Program-made: the position numbers and the translations under genes
Source of the DNA: JAAYCI01 sp964369525
GTDB lineage: Bacteria > Bacillota > Clostridia > Oscillospirales > Ruminococcaceae
Direction of reading: 5' to 3'
Assembly (NCBI GenBank): GCA_964369525.1
Contig: CAYJEW010000021.1
Span: 1-31,491 of the forward strand
Length of the DNA: 31,491 nucleotides
Shown: in pieces, positions 1 through 7,454 of the stretch
Position numbering within the stretch: position 1 is the stretch's first letter
Layout: every line of letters begins with the position of its first letter
Notes under the pieces: generated by a model
Seen by the model: only the letters and a program-made list of their open reading frames with translations
Database searches by the model: none
What the model was told of the DNA's origin: nothing

Positions 1-476
1 CCAGGCGATTTTTCTTTGCGGCTTTGCTTGCTAAGCAGGTCGGTAAGCTCTTCCATAAAGGTGTTTATGTCGCTAAACTGGCGATATACCGAAGCAAAAC
101 GCACATACGCAACCTCGTCGGTTTTGCGCAGTTCGGCCATGGCCAGCTCGCCTATAGCAATAGAGGTTACCTCGCGCTCATAGCTGTTTTGCAGCGTTTG
201 CTCAATGTTGTTTACCATCTCTTCCAGCATCTGATATGACACCGGCCGCTTGTAGCTTGCGCGCATCAAGCCGCTAAGCAGCTTTTCGCGGTCAAAAGCT
301 TCGCGGCTTTTATCTTTTTTAACCACCATAAGAGGCACAGTTTCCACAATTTCATAAGTGGTAAACCGCTTTTGGCATTTCAAACATTCTCTGCGCCTAC
401 GAATACGCGCGTTATCGTCTGCCGGGCGTGAATCGATAACCTTCGAGTCTACATCGCTACAGTATGGGCAACGCAT
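1..476 (-). CDS. nrdR: Transcriptional repressor NrdR (3' end cut by window edge)
   Basis: NrdR is the zinc-ribbon/ATP-cone repressor of ribonucleotide reductase genes; it senses dATP/ATP and binds paired NrdR boxes. The minus-strand reading from ATG at 476 begins MRCPYCSDVDSKVIDSR. It shows a zinc ribbon (Cys3, Cys6, Cys31, Cys34) with the Arg-rich RIRRRREC stretch, then an ATP-cone (VPLMVVKKDKSREAFDREK, from about residue 50). About 158 codons are visible and the family is usually 150-165 aa, so only the last few residues are missing. The site AGAGGGGATAAT precedes the ATG. It starts 15 bp after the stop of the isomerase-like gene and probably shares its transcript. No ribonucleotide reductase gene is in the window. 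Assignment is very secure. Confidence 0.96.
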   Translation of the reverse strand, partial: MRCPYCSDVDSKVIDSRPADDNARIRRRRECLKCQKRFTTYEIVETVPLMVVKKDKSREAFDREKLLSGLMRASYKRPVSYQMLEEMVNNIEQTLQNSYEREVTSIAIGELAMAELRKTDEVAYVRFASVYRQFSDINTFMEELTDLLSKQSRKEKSP

Positions 477-491
477 ATTATCCCCTCTTTA

Positions 492-1289
492 TTAAGATTG
501 TTCTTCATTCTGCAGCTGTAGCAGAATGTCTTCTACATATGTTTGCGCTTGCAGCAGCTCTTTGGGCTCTTCAAAATTGTTGCGGTAAAGCTCTATTACC
601 AAATCGCCCTTATATCCAAAGCCTGCCAAACGGCGCAAAAACGCCGCTATATCCCAGCCGCCTTTGCCGGGCAGCATACAGTCTTTCCCGGGCGAGCAAT
701 CGCTTAAATGCACAAGCTTAATATTACTTCCCATTGCATCAAGCAGGTCAAACGGGTCTTGCCCGCAGCGGCGCGCCTGCTTTGCATCCAGTACAAAGGC
801 GGCGTTATCTCCCACAAGCTTGCTAAAGCTTCTCACGCTTTGAGCAGTGGCTAGGCGGCAGTACGACACATTCTCGTGGCACAGTGTAACGCCGTAGCTG
901 CGCCCCACATCTGCAAGTAGGCAAAATTTTTCTGCATATGCTTGCATGCTAAACAACTGCGAATTATAGCTATGGTCGCCATGGAACACCAGCTTATCGG
1001 TATTTAGTATATTACATATCTCAAAAAAACGGCGGTACATCTCAACGCCGTCTTGCACGCGGCGCTCATAGCCCGATGCAAACAAAAAACCTTCCAGCAC
1101 CGACGAAAACGGATGCACCGAAACCACCTGCACATTATCATGCATCAGCTTTGCAAGATAGTCGTTTTCCATCTCGGAAAATGTGTTTAAAAATACCTCG
1201 GTGCGGCGCGCACCAAGCGCTTTTAGCGTGGATAACGACACTGCGGTATCCTGCGGAAACAGGCAGGCTGTAGAGATTGCACAACGCAT
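492..1289 (-). CDS. Sugar phosphate isomerase/epimerase-like TIM barrel (AP endonuclease 2 fold)
   Basis: A 265-aa protein of the xylose isomerase-like TIM-barrel superfamily, whose members isomerise or epimerise sugars or process inositol-type substrates using a divalent metal. Candidate metal ligands lie at the expected strand ends: Glu in LCHENV, Asp in FVLDAKQA, His in KLVHLSD and Glu in LVIELY. The start at 1289 is chosen because CAGGAGGCGGGATA lies just upstream; the frame is open 72 bp further upstream but with no ribosome-binding site there. It lies 101 bp after gcvPB and 15 bp before nrdR on the same strand. The substrate cannot be named from sequence. The fold is secure and the reaction unknown. 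Confidence 0.85.
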   Translation of the reverse strand: MRCAISTACLFPQDTAVSLSTLKALGARRTEVFLNTFSEMENDYLAKLMHDNVQVVSVHPFSSVLEGFLFASGYERRVQDGVEMYRRFFEICNILNTDKLVFHGDHSYNSQLFSMQAYAEKFCLLADVGRSYGVTLCHENVSYCRLATAQSVRSFSKLVGDNAAFVLDAKQARRCGQDPFDLLDAMGSNIKLVHLSDCSPGKDCMLPGKGGWDIAAFLRRLAGFGYKGDLVIELYRNNFEEPKELLQAQTYVEDILLQLQNEEQS

Positions 1290-1390
1290 TATCCCGCCTC
1301 CTGTGCCGACAAAATTGTTTTCCATCTTGTCTATTATGGCACAAAAGGCGGGAAAATGCAAAATCGTGTTATACAGCTACAAGCGCTTTG

Positions 1391-2836
1391 CTACTGCGTG
1401 TATCGCAGCACGGGGTTGCGCGCGGCGCCCACTTCATCTGGGCGGCGCACAGGGGTTGTGTGTGGTGCCTCGTGCAGTAGGCTTGGGTTTTCATACGCCT
1501 GCTTGCAAATCTTGCGAAATACCTGTGCTGTGTGCTGTAGCGTTTCCATGCTTTCGGTTTCGGTTGGCTCAAACATCAGCGCTTCGTCTACAATAAGCGG
1601 AAAATACATGGTGGGTGGGTGCATGCCCTCATCAATCAGCCCTTTGGCAATATCCAGCGCAGACACGCCTGTATCGGCCTTTAGTTTTTTCATGCTAAGC
1701 ACAAATTCATGCATGCATATCCTATCAAACGCAATCTGCCCCTCGTCTGCCATCTGGCGCATTAGGTAGTTTGCATTCAAAACAGCGGTGGAGGCCGCCT
1801 GTGGTATGCCGCTACTTCCAAGCGAAAGTATGTAGCACAGCGCTTTGAGCGATACCAAAAAGTTACCGTAGAAGCTACGCACTTTGCCTATGCTATCGGG
1901 CAGGTTTGCATCCATAACAAAGCGCCCGTCCTGCTGCGCCTGCATGGGCGTGGGTAAAAACGGCGCAAGAATCTGCTTGCAGCCCACCGCCCCGCTGCCC
2001 GGGCCGCCGCCGCCGTGCGGAGTTGAGAAGGTTTTGTGTAGGTTTAGATGAATTACATCAAAGCCCATATCTCCGGGGCGCACTATACCCATAACCGCGT
2101 TAAGGTTTGCGCCGTCGTAGTAGTTAAGGCCGCCTGCCTTGTGCACAATATCGGTTATTTGCTGTATGTTTGGCTCAAAAAGGCCAAGCGTATTTGGGTT
2201 TGTAAGCATAAGGCCTGCCGTGTCCGGCCCTACCGCACGGCGTAGCTCGTCTAGGTCTACACAGCCGTCGGCGCCGCTCTTAAGCGTTACCACCGTATAT
2301 CCGTTCATTACAGCCGAGGCTGGGTTTGTGCCATGGGCGGCATCGGGCACCAGCATCTTTGTACGCTGGGCAGCTTGGCCGTTCTTCTCATGGTAGGCTT
2401 TTATCATGGCAATTCCGCAATACTCTCCGTGTGCGCCGGCCGCCGGCTGGAAGGTTATAGCGTCCATGCCTGTTATTTCGCAAAGCAGCTCTTCGGCATG
2501 ATACAGTGCTTTAATACAGCCTTGCACCGTGTGCTCGGGTTGCAGTGGGTGCACCCCTGTAAAGCCTGCAAGGGCAGCCATCTCGTCGTTAAGCTTTGGG
2601 TTGTATTTCATGGTGCAACTACCAAGCGGGTAAAACCCGTTGTTCACGCCGTGACTGCGCCGCTCAAGCGCCGAATAGTGGCGCGCAATTTCGCCCTCTG
2701 TAAGCTGTGGCAGTGGCAAAGGCTCGCTACGGCGCATGTTTTCGCCGGGCATCATCTGCGGCACATCGCTATTGCCAATTACATCACAGCCGCAACCGGG
2801 AATGCTTTTTTCAAATATTAATCTTTCTATGCTCAT
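1391..2836 (-). CDS. gcvPB: Glycine dehydrogenase (decarboxylating) subunit 2, P-protein beta
   Basis: The PLP-bearing subunit of the two-subunit P-protein. With GcvPA it decarboxylates glycine and passes the aminomethyl group to the lipoyl arm of GcvH. The 481-aa product has the usual length. The PLP lysine is Lys268 in HLNLHKTFSTPHGGGGPG, followed by the Gly-rich loop; PDAAHGTNPASA near residue 164 and LTNPNTLGLFE near 211 are family landmarks. The start at 2836 is fixed by AAAGGAGGTGGCAGGCTC upstream and by an ATGA overlap with the gcvPA stop, which implies translational coupling. It is the last gcv gene of the operon; no L-protein (lpd) or lipoate ligase gene is in the window. Confidence 0.97.
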   Translation of the reverse strand: MSIERLIFEKSIPGCGCDVIGNSDVPQMMPGENMRRSEPLPLPQLTEGEIARHYSALERRSHGVNNGFYPLGSCTMKYNPKLNDEMAALAGFTGVHPLQPEHTVQGCIKALYHAEELLCEITGMDAITFQPAAGAHGEYCGIAMIKAYHEKNGQAAQRTKMLVPDAAHGTNPASAVMNGYTVVTLKSGADGCVDLDELRRAVGPDTAGLMLTNPNTLGLFEPNIQQITDIVHKAGGLNYYDGANLNAVMGIVRPGDMGFDVIHLNLHKTFSTPHGGGGPGSGAVGCKQILAPFLPTPMQAQQDGRFVMDANLPDSIGKVRSFYGNFLVSLKALCYILSLGSSGIPQAASTAVLNANYLMRQMADEGQIAFDRICMHEFVLSMKKLKADTGVSALDIAKGLIDEGMHPPTMYFPLIVDEALMFEPTETESMETLQHTAQVFRKICKQAYENPSLLHEAPHTTPVRRPDEVGAARNPVLRYTQ

Positions 2837-4146
2837 GAGCCTGCCACCTCCTTTGCAATTGCCACCAGCTCGTCCATCTCTTGCTTTGTGTTCATCTCGG
2901 TGCAACACCAAAGTATGTCATCGCCCAAAGGCAGACCACCCAGTATGCCTTTGGCCTGCAACTTTTCTTGCAGGTTTTGCGCATTGGCGGAACAGCTGGT
3001 TACAAACTCGTGAAAAAATTCGCCCTCATAGCGCAGCTCATAGCCTACTGCTTGCAGCTGCTGCGCCAAGTAGTGCGCATTTGAATAGCACTGCTGAGCT
3101 ACCTTAGCAAACCCTTTTGGCCCCATAGCCGCAAGGTACACCGTTGCGGTTAGTGCACACAGAGCTTGGTTTGAACATATGCTACTAAGTGCTTTTTCTC
3201 GGCGAATGTGCTGTTCGCGCGCTTGTAGTGTTAGCACAAAACAGCGCTGGCCGTCCCCGTCTTGCGTTTGGCCCACAATTCGGCCAGGCAGGCGGCGCAT
3301 CATATCTTTTTTGCATGCCATAAACCCAAGCCACGGCCCGCCAAACGCCATAGGAAGGCCCAGTGGCTGCCCCTCGCCTACGGCTATATCGGCCCCGCAC
3401 TCGGCAGGCGTTTTAAACAGCGCCAGCGCCATGGGGTTGCTGCCCATAATAAGCTTAACCCCTGCGGCGTGGCATATCTCTGCCGCTTGCTCTACCTCTT
3501 CAATAAGCCCAAAATAATTTGGCGACTGAATATAAAGACAGGCCACATCTTCTTGCACGGCCACTGCCAAAGCATCTAAATCCAGCCTACCTCCGCTTGT
3601 AGCTAGCGTTTGCATAGGTGCATTTGCACTGTTGCAGTAGGTTTGAATGGTTGCAATGGTGTCGGGGTGTGCACTTTGTGCCACCAGCACACGCTGACGC
3701 TTGCGCTCACGGCACATCACGGGGGCCTCGGCCGCGGCCGAGGCGCCATCGTACACCGAAGCGTTTGACACATCCATACCCGTAAGCATACAAATCTCTG
3801 TTTGGTACTCAAAAATTGCCTGCAGTACACCTTGGCTCATCTCGGCTTGGTAGGGCGTATATGCTGTAACAAATGTTTCTTTGCTTGCTACCTGCTTTAC
3901 AATTGAAGGTATGTAATGCCTATATGCCCCGGCCCCACGAAAAACAGAGTTGAACACAACGTTTTCGGCAGCATACCCCTCAATAATGCGCCTAACCTCA
4001 AGCTCGCTTTTGCCACTTAGCATTGCCAGCTCTTTGCAGCGCAGTTCATTTGGGATATCGCTAAACAAATCGTCCATCTCTTTTAGGCCAATAGCGTCCA
4101 GCATCTGCTGTTTTTGTTCTTCGGTTATAGGTATATATCCGCCCAT
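2833..4146 (-). CDS. gcvPA: Glycine dehydrogenase (decarboxylating) subunit 1, P-protein alpha
   Basis: The alpha subunit of the split glycine decarboxylase found in many Firmicutes and archaea; it shares the fold of GcvPB but lacks the PLP lysine. The 437-aa product opens MGGYIPITEEQKQQML and contains FRGAGAYRHYIPSIV and the AYTPYQAEMSQGVLQ stretch typical of GcvPA, followed by the Ala-rich SVYDGASAAAEA loop. GAGGAGAG sits just before the ATG inside the end of gcvH; the gcvH stop and this start are separated by one base. The 3' end overlaps gcvPB by four bases (ATGA). Both subunits appear intact. Confidence 0.97.
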   Translation of the reverse strand: MGGYIPITEEQKQQMLDAIGLKEMDDLFSDIPNELRCKELAMLSGKSELEVRRIIEGYAAENVVFNSVFRGAGAYRHYIPSIVKQVASKETFVTAYTPYQAEMSQGVLQAIFEYQTEICMLTGMDVSNASVYDGASAAAEAPVMCRERKRQRVLVAQSAHPDTIATIQTYCNSANAPMQTLATSGGRLDLDALAVAVQEDVACLYIQSPNYFGLIEEVEQAAEICHAAGVKLIMGSNPMALALFKTPAECGADIAVGEGQPLGLPMAFGGPWLGFMACKKDMMRRLPGRIVGQTQDGDGQRCFVLTLQAREQHIRREKALSSICSNQALCALTATVYLAAMGPKGFAKVAQQCYSNAHYLAQQLQAVGYELRYEGEFFHEFVTSCSANAQNLQEKLQAKGILGGLPLGDDILWCCTEMNTKQEMDELVAIAKEVAGS

Positions 4147-4147
4147 G

Positions 4148-4528
4148 TCAGCTCTCCTCGCTGATCAATTTTTGATATTCGCTTGCAGTTAGCATGCTTT
4201 CCATCTCGGTAACATCGTCCATCTCTACCAGCCATGCCCCATAGCAGTCTTCATTAATAAGTGCGGGCTCATCCAGCAGCGCCTCGTTTGCTGCTGTAAT
4301 TGTGCCTGACGCAGGGCTGTAAATGTCGGACACCGCTTTAACCGATTCCACATCGGCAAATGAAGCACCCAGCTCGTATGTGTCACCCACCTGCGGTAGG
4401 TTAACAAACACTATATCTCCAAGCTCGCTTTGCGCATAGTCTGTAAGGCCTATGCGCACCGTGCCGTCCTGCAGCTTTTCTACCCACTCATGTGTTTTTG
4501 TGTACTGCAAATTTTCGGGAATATTCAT
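4148..4528 (-). CDS. gcvH: Glycine cleavage system H protein
   Basis: The lipoyl carrier that shuttles the aminomethyl group between the P, T and L proteins. At 126 aa it has the usual size. The start MNIPENLQYTKTHEWV and the lipoylation site FADVESVKAVSDIYSP are diagnostic; the modified lysine is Lys64. GGAGGGCAAAAAG precedes the ATG. It lies 47 bp downstream of gcvT across an AT-rich spacer (about 4540-4575) and one base upstream of gcvPA. It needs lipoate attachment, but no lipoate ligase or synthase is visible here. Confidence 0.97.
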   Translation of the reverse strand: MNIPENLQYTKTHEWVEKLQDGTVRIGLTDYAQSELGDIVFVNLPQVGDTYELGASFADVESVKAVSDIYSPASGTITAANEALLDEPALINEDCYGAWLVEMDDVTEMESMLTASEYQKLISEES

Positions 4529-4575
4529 CTTTTTGCCCTCCTATATATATATGTATGTTTATAAATAAATACCAT

Positions 4576-5664
4576 CTACTGCCCACGCTTGTAAAACGGC
4601 AGTGGAACAACCTGTGCGCTTAGCATTCGCCCTCGCACGTCCACCTCAAACTCTGCCGTAGGTGCATATGCATCGGCGTCTATCAATGCCATAGCGCCTG
4701 CATAACCCGCATACGGTAGCATTGTACCCGAGGTTACCCGCCCAACGCACCTACCGCCTGCATACACATCTGCGCCTTCACGCGCAATCCCTCTAGATGT
4801 AACTCGCAGGCCTACCCTTCGGCGGGTTGGCTGGCCTTTTTCTTGCAGCGCAGCCCTACCTATAAAATCACCCTTGTCCATCTTCACAAACATGCCAAGT
4901 CCGGCTTGCTGCGGCGTAACATCGCTATCTATCTCGTGCCCGTAAAGCGGCATGCCTGCTTCCAGGCGCAGTGTATCGCGCGCCGCCAGCCCGCATGGCA
5001 AAAGCCCTAAAGGCTCGCCTGCCTGCATTAAGGCCTCCCACAATATTGGGGTTTTTTCGGCCTCGCAGTAAACCTCGAAGCCATCTTCACCTGTGTAGCC
5101 CGTACGCGATACAATGCACGGCACACCGCAAAGCATAACATCTTCTTTAAAATAGTAATACGCCTTCGGCAACGCGCTTTCGTCTACCAGTTTTGTTAAA
5201 ATCGCCTCTGCCTTCGGACCCTGCAACGCCAGCTGGCCTATCGTGTCCGAAATATCTTGTAGCTGTGTGTTCGGCAGCAGGTTTTCGCGCATCCAGTCTA
5301 CGTCTTTTTTGCGGTTGGAGGCATTCACCACCAGCATATAGCTCTGCGGTGCTTGGCGGTACACTATCAAGTCGTCTACCACGCCGCCCTCATGGTTGCA
5401 CATTGGGCTATAGCGACAAGAGCCTATAGCCATGCCGCTCATGTCGTTGCACAAAAGATGCTGCAGGCTTTGCTCTGCGCCCTCGCCCTGCAAAACCACC
5501 TCGCCCATATGCGACACATCAAATATCCCTGCATTTTGGCGCACGGCCATATGCTCTGCAATTACGCCTGCCGTGTACTGCACCGGCAGCATCCATCCGG
5601 CAAACTCCACCATCTTGCCACCGGCTTGTTGGTGGGCTTCATAAAGTGCTGTTTTTTCTGCCAT
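4576..5664 (-). CDS. gcvT: Aminomethyltransferase (glycine cleavage T protein)
   Basis: Transfers the one-carbon unit from aminomethyl-lipoyl GcvH to tetrahydrofolate, giving 5,10-methylenetetrahydrofolate and ammonia. The product is 362 aa, normal for the family. The N-terminal signature MAEKTALYEAHQQAGGKMV leads into EFAGWMLPVQY. The folate-binding/catalytic Asp region is GGVVDDLIVY (Asp97/Asp98), and GRTGYTGEDGFEVY-type residues (SRTGYTGEDGFEVY) lie near the middle. GGAGGAAGGT precedes the ATG. It is first in the operon, after a tandem glycine riboswitch and terminator, so the whole gcv set should be induced by glycine. Confidence 0.97.
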   Translation of the reverse strand: MAEKTALYEAHQQAGGKMVEFAGWMLPVQYTAGVIAEHMAVRQNAGIFDVSHMGEVVLQGEGAEQSLQHLLCNDMSGMAIGSCRYSPMCNHEGGVVDDLIVYRQAPQSYMLVVNASNRKKDVDWMRENLLPNTQLQDISDTIGQLALQGPKAEAILTKLVDESALPKAYYYFKEDVMLCGVPCIVSRTGYTGEDGFEVYCEAEKTPILWEALMQAGEPLGLLPCGLAARDTLRLEAGMPLYGHEIDSDVTPQQAGLGMFVKMDKGDFIGRAALQEKGQPTRRRVGLRVTSRGIAREGADVYAGGRCVGRVTSGTMLPYAGYAGAMALIDADAYAPTAEFEVDVRGRMLSAQVVPLPFYKRGQ

Positions 5665-5703
5665 ACCTTCCTCCGCATGTTAGCGGCCATCCGCCGCAAT
5701 TTG

Positions 5704-5735
5704 TTGCAAAAATGCGTATTATCGCAATTTTGCAA
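5704..5735 (-). other. Imperfect stem-loop in the gcvT leader, after the terminator
   Basis: Arms of 13 bases (5704-5716 and 5723-5735) pair with one mismatch around a 6-base loop. It lies between the riboswitch terminator and gcvT, about 40 bases before the start codon, and does not cover the ribosome-binding site. It could stabilise the processed mRNA or be incidental. Confidence 0.4.
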
Positions 5736-5742
5736 TAAAAAT

Positions 5743-5770
5743 AGAGGCGCAGGAATAAACCTGCGCCTCT
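5743..5770 (-). terminator. Riboswitch-controlled intrinsic terminator before gcvT
   Basis: On the minus strand the arms AGAGGCGCAGG and CCTGCGCCTCT (5760-5770 and 5743-5753) form a perfect 11-bp stem with a 6-base loop, followed by a T-rich run at about 5742-5735. Its first bases (CAGAG) are also the 3' strand of the second aptamer's P1 helix. Glycine binding would therefore compete with terminator formation, as expected for an ON switch. Confidence 0.9.
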
Positions 5771-5943
5771 GTAATCTTACCTGAAAGATTCTTCTGCACG
5801 CAAAGCGCACAAAATTGCTTCTTCGGTGCTTTCTGCGCTTTGCGCTTGCAGAAAAGCTCTCCAGAGTTCTGTCCACCACCGGTTCTTTTGCCTGAGAGTT
5901 TGTCACCTTCGGCGCCGCATTGCGCGATCTCTCCCGGTGGGTT
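5765..5943 (-). promoter_or_regulatory. Tandem glycine riboswitch (gcvT RNA), two aptamers
   Basis: Two aptamers lie in series on the minus strand. Aptamer 1 (about 5943-5876) has P1 from CCACCGG and CCGGTGG, GGGAGAG, the CGCCGAAGG core and AACTCTCAGGCAAAAG. Aptamer 2 (about 5874-5765) has ACTCTGGAGAG, the CACCGAAG core, CTTTCAGGTAAG and a closing ACAGAG. These are the conserved elements of the glycine riboswitch. The linker between the aptamers is very short, as in cooperative tandem examples. Its position between the promoter and gcvT and the overlap of aptamer-2 P1 with the terminator indicate glycine-induced transcription of the cleavage operon. Confidence 0.95.
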
Positions 5944-5964
5944 CATCCAGATTGCACTAAACAC

Positions 5965-5994
5965 ATTGTAGCTTGCAAGCTGAAGGCTTGTCAA
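5965..5994 (-). promoter_or_regulatory. Sigma-A-type promoter of the gcv operon
   Basis: Minus strand: TTGACA (5994-5989), an 18-bp spacer and TACAAT (5970-5965). The spacer contains the 10-bp palindrome GCTTGCAAGC. Initiation near 5958 would place the start just upstream of the first glycine aptamer. Confidence 0.8.
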
Positions 5995-6063
5995 CCTAAA
6001 TTTTTGCCAACTTTCTATGCGCACATACTGCCAAATTATAGCGCTATTGCTGTTTTTTACATA

Positions 6064-6088
6064 CAAAAACAGCCTGCAAAAAGCAGGC
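6064..6088 (-). terminator. Intrinsic terminator after pduL
   Basis: Minus strand: GCCTGC, loop TTTTT, GCAGGC (6088-6072), then TGTTTTTG. It lies 29 bp past the pduL stop and upstream of the gcv promoter, so it insulates the two transcripts. Confidence 0.8.
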
Positions 6089-6116
6089 CGTTTTAGCTAA
6101 AACTATATATCGCTAA

Positions 6117-6713
6117 TTACCACTTCATAGTGCCATCGCCTGCAGCGCCCAGGCCGGCAGCGTTGGCTTCTTCTTGGTCGATATGCATAACAACCCAGTC
6201 TTTCAGGTTTTCATTGTCAATAGTGTGAATGGTAACATCGTTGAATGTTACACTGCGCTCACCCGGAACAAAAACCTCTACCTTTTGGTCGTCTTTCAGG
6301 TTTAGTTTGTTTGCAGTTTCTGTGCCCATGTGGATATGGCGCATTGCAACAATAACGCAGTTTTCTACCTCCAGGCTACCGTTGGGGCCTTCCAGCGTAA
6401 TTGTGCCGGAGTTATCAAGGTCGCCGGAGTCGCGCAGGGGAGGGTTGATACCAAGTTTAAAGCAATCGGCACGCAGCAGCTCTACCTGTGTGCGCTTACG
6501 CAGTGGAGAAATAATGCGCAGGCCGGGCATTTTACCTTTGGGGCCTACCAGTGTGATGGTTTCTTTCGACGCAAACGCCTCGTCATTTGCAAGGGATTTT
6601 GCAGGTGTAAGTTTGTATCCCTTTCCAAAAAGAATATCTACATGTTCCTCAGTTAGGTGAAGATGACGGTTTGACGATTCAATACGAATTCCTAGTTCCA
6701 TAAGTTTTTTCAT
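6117..6713 (-). CDS. pduL: Phosphate propanoyltransferase PduL-type phosphotransacylase
   Basis: PduL swaps CoA for phosphate on short acyl-CoA esters (acetyl-, propionyl-CoA), feeding acyl-phosphate to a kinase for ATP synthesis. The 198-aa protein has the two PduL half-domains: ESSNRHLHLTEEH (His17, His19) and a repeat centred on VAMRHIHMG (His126, His128); these histidines belong to the zinc site known in the family. SPLRKRTQVEL and PPLRDSGDLDNSG are also typical. No encapsulation peptide extension and no microcompartment genes are seen, so a cytosolic metabolic role is likely. GAAGGG touches the ATG at 6713; ATG at 6701 (12 bases from GGG) is an alternative start. The promoter at 6766-6794 rules out the longer open frame. 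Confidence 0.9.
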   Translation of the reverse strand: MKKLMELGIRIESSNRHLHLTEEHVDILFGKGYKLTPAKSLANDEAFASKETITLVGPKGKMPGLRIISPLRKRTQVELLRADCFKLGINPPLRDSGDLDNSGTITLEGPNGSLEVENCVIVAMRHIHMGTETANKLNLKDDQKVEVFVPGERSVTFNDVTIHTIDNENLKDWVVMHIDQEEANAAGLGAAGDGTMKW

Positions 6714-6765
6714 CCCTTCAATTCTAAAGCGTATAAATGTGATGCAGCATTTGCCACAATTTAGT

Positions 6766-6794
6766 ATTATATCAGATGGCATACAACCTTACAA
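6766..6794 (-). promoter_or_regulatory. Sigma-A-type promoter of pduL
   Basis: Minus strand: TTGTAA (6794-6789), 17-bp spacer and consensus TATAAT (6771-6766). This predicts a leader of roughly 45 bases and a monocistronic pduL transcript ending at the 6064-6088 terminator. Confidence 0.7.
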
Positions 6795-6891
6795 TGTAAT
6801 TTATCGTCAAAAAAACATTTGATTTTATATTAAAAATAACTATAAAACCAAAATTTATTACGCACTTACAACAATATGCCTCTTTAAAAAA

Positions 6892-6918
6892 ACAAAAAGC
6901 AAAGGCATGCGCCTTTGC
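6892..6918 (-). terminator. Intrinsic terminator after the 73-aa gene
   Basis: GCAAAGGC (6899-6906), 4-base loop, GCCTTTGC (6911-6918). Read on the minus strand it is followed by TTTTTGTTTTTTT. It supports an independent minus-strand transcript for the small upstream gene. Confidence 0.8.
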
Positions 6919-6978
6919 TTTAGCTGCATTGTTTCTAAAACCATTACTCACTGGTTGGAAAAGTAATTTTGCCCAAGC

Positions 6979-7200
6979 TTACTTTTTTATATACACCAAT
7001 GTATACACCTTATACTCCTGATATGAAACAACCTCTTTGCTACCGTAACTGCTTAGCAGCTCGCCATACGAAGGTTTGGCATCTAGGTTAAACGCACCGA
7101 TATGCTGAGGGGAGGCCCCCTGCTCAACACTATACAATTCTAAAACTCGTGAAGGGTCTAACTGTGCTGTTAGTTCTTGAACTGTTTGCAAAACCATCAT
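6979..7200 (-). CDS. Hypothetical 73-aa protein
   Basis: Not recognised. A small soluble protein (MMVLQTVQELTAQLDPSRVL...YQEYKVYTLVYIKK) with no signal peptide, membrane segment or cysteines. TAGAAAGG lies before tandem ATGs at 7200 and 7197, so either may be used. It has its own TATAAT element (7224-7229) and its own terminator, which argues that it is a real gene and not a chance frame. It stands alone between pduL and the tailed lipoprotein, so context gives no functional hint. Confidence 0.6.
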   Translation of the reverse strand: MMVLQTVQELTAQLDPSRVLELYSVEQGASPQHIGAFNLDAKPSYGELLSSYGSKEVVSYQEYKVYTLVYIKK

Positions 7201-7223
7201 CCTTTCTAAATTATTCGCTATGT

Positions 7224-7229
7224 ATTATA
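7224..7229 (-). promoter_or_regulatory. Extended -10 promoter of the 73-aa gene
   Basis: Minus strand TGG followed by TATAAT, about 25 bases before the ATG. No good -35 hexamer is visible 16-18 bp upstream, so it would rely on the extended -10 TGn motif. Confidence 0.5.
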
Positions 7230-7400
7230 CCACACGCTTTTTGCTCTTGGTAGACAGTTTGTAACAGCAGCCACACATAGCCCCTTGGCACGCCACTCCA
7301 AAACCGTTTTTACAGGCGCTTTGCTTCTTTATTTTAGCCACTGCACCTATGCTAAATTTGTAAAACTTTGTTGCTTTTATTGCCTTTTTGCCATAAAAAA

Positions 7401-7429
7401 ACTAAAAGCCTGTGGTACTCTTCACAGGC
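7401..7429 (-). terminator. Intrinsic terminator after the tailed lipoprotein gene
   Basis: GCCTGTG (7408-7414) and CACAGGC (7423-7429) form the stem; on the minus strand it is followed by TTTTAGTTTTTTT. It lies about 26 bp past the stop at 7455. The remaining gap to 7200 (about 200 bp) holds no further gene that I can support. Confidence 0.75.
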
Positions 7430-7454
7430 CTTTAGCTTTTTTAAAAAACTCATT

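Noticed and set aside
1290..1390. Separate promoter for the isomerase-nrdR pair
   Set aside because: Only poor matches (TTGCAT with an 18-19 bp spacer to ATAATA) were seen, not enough to annotate.
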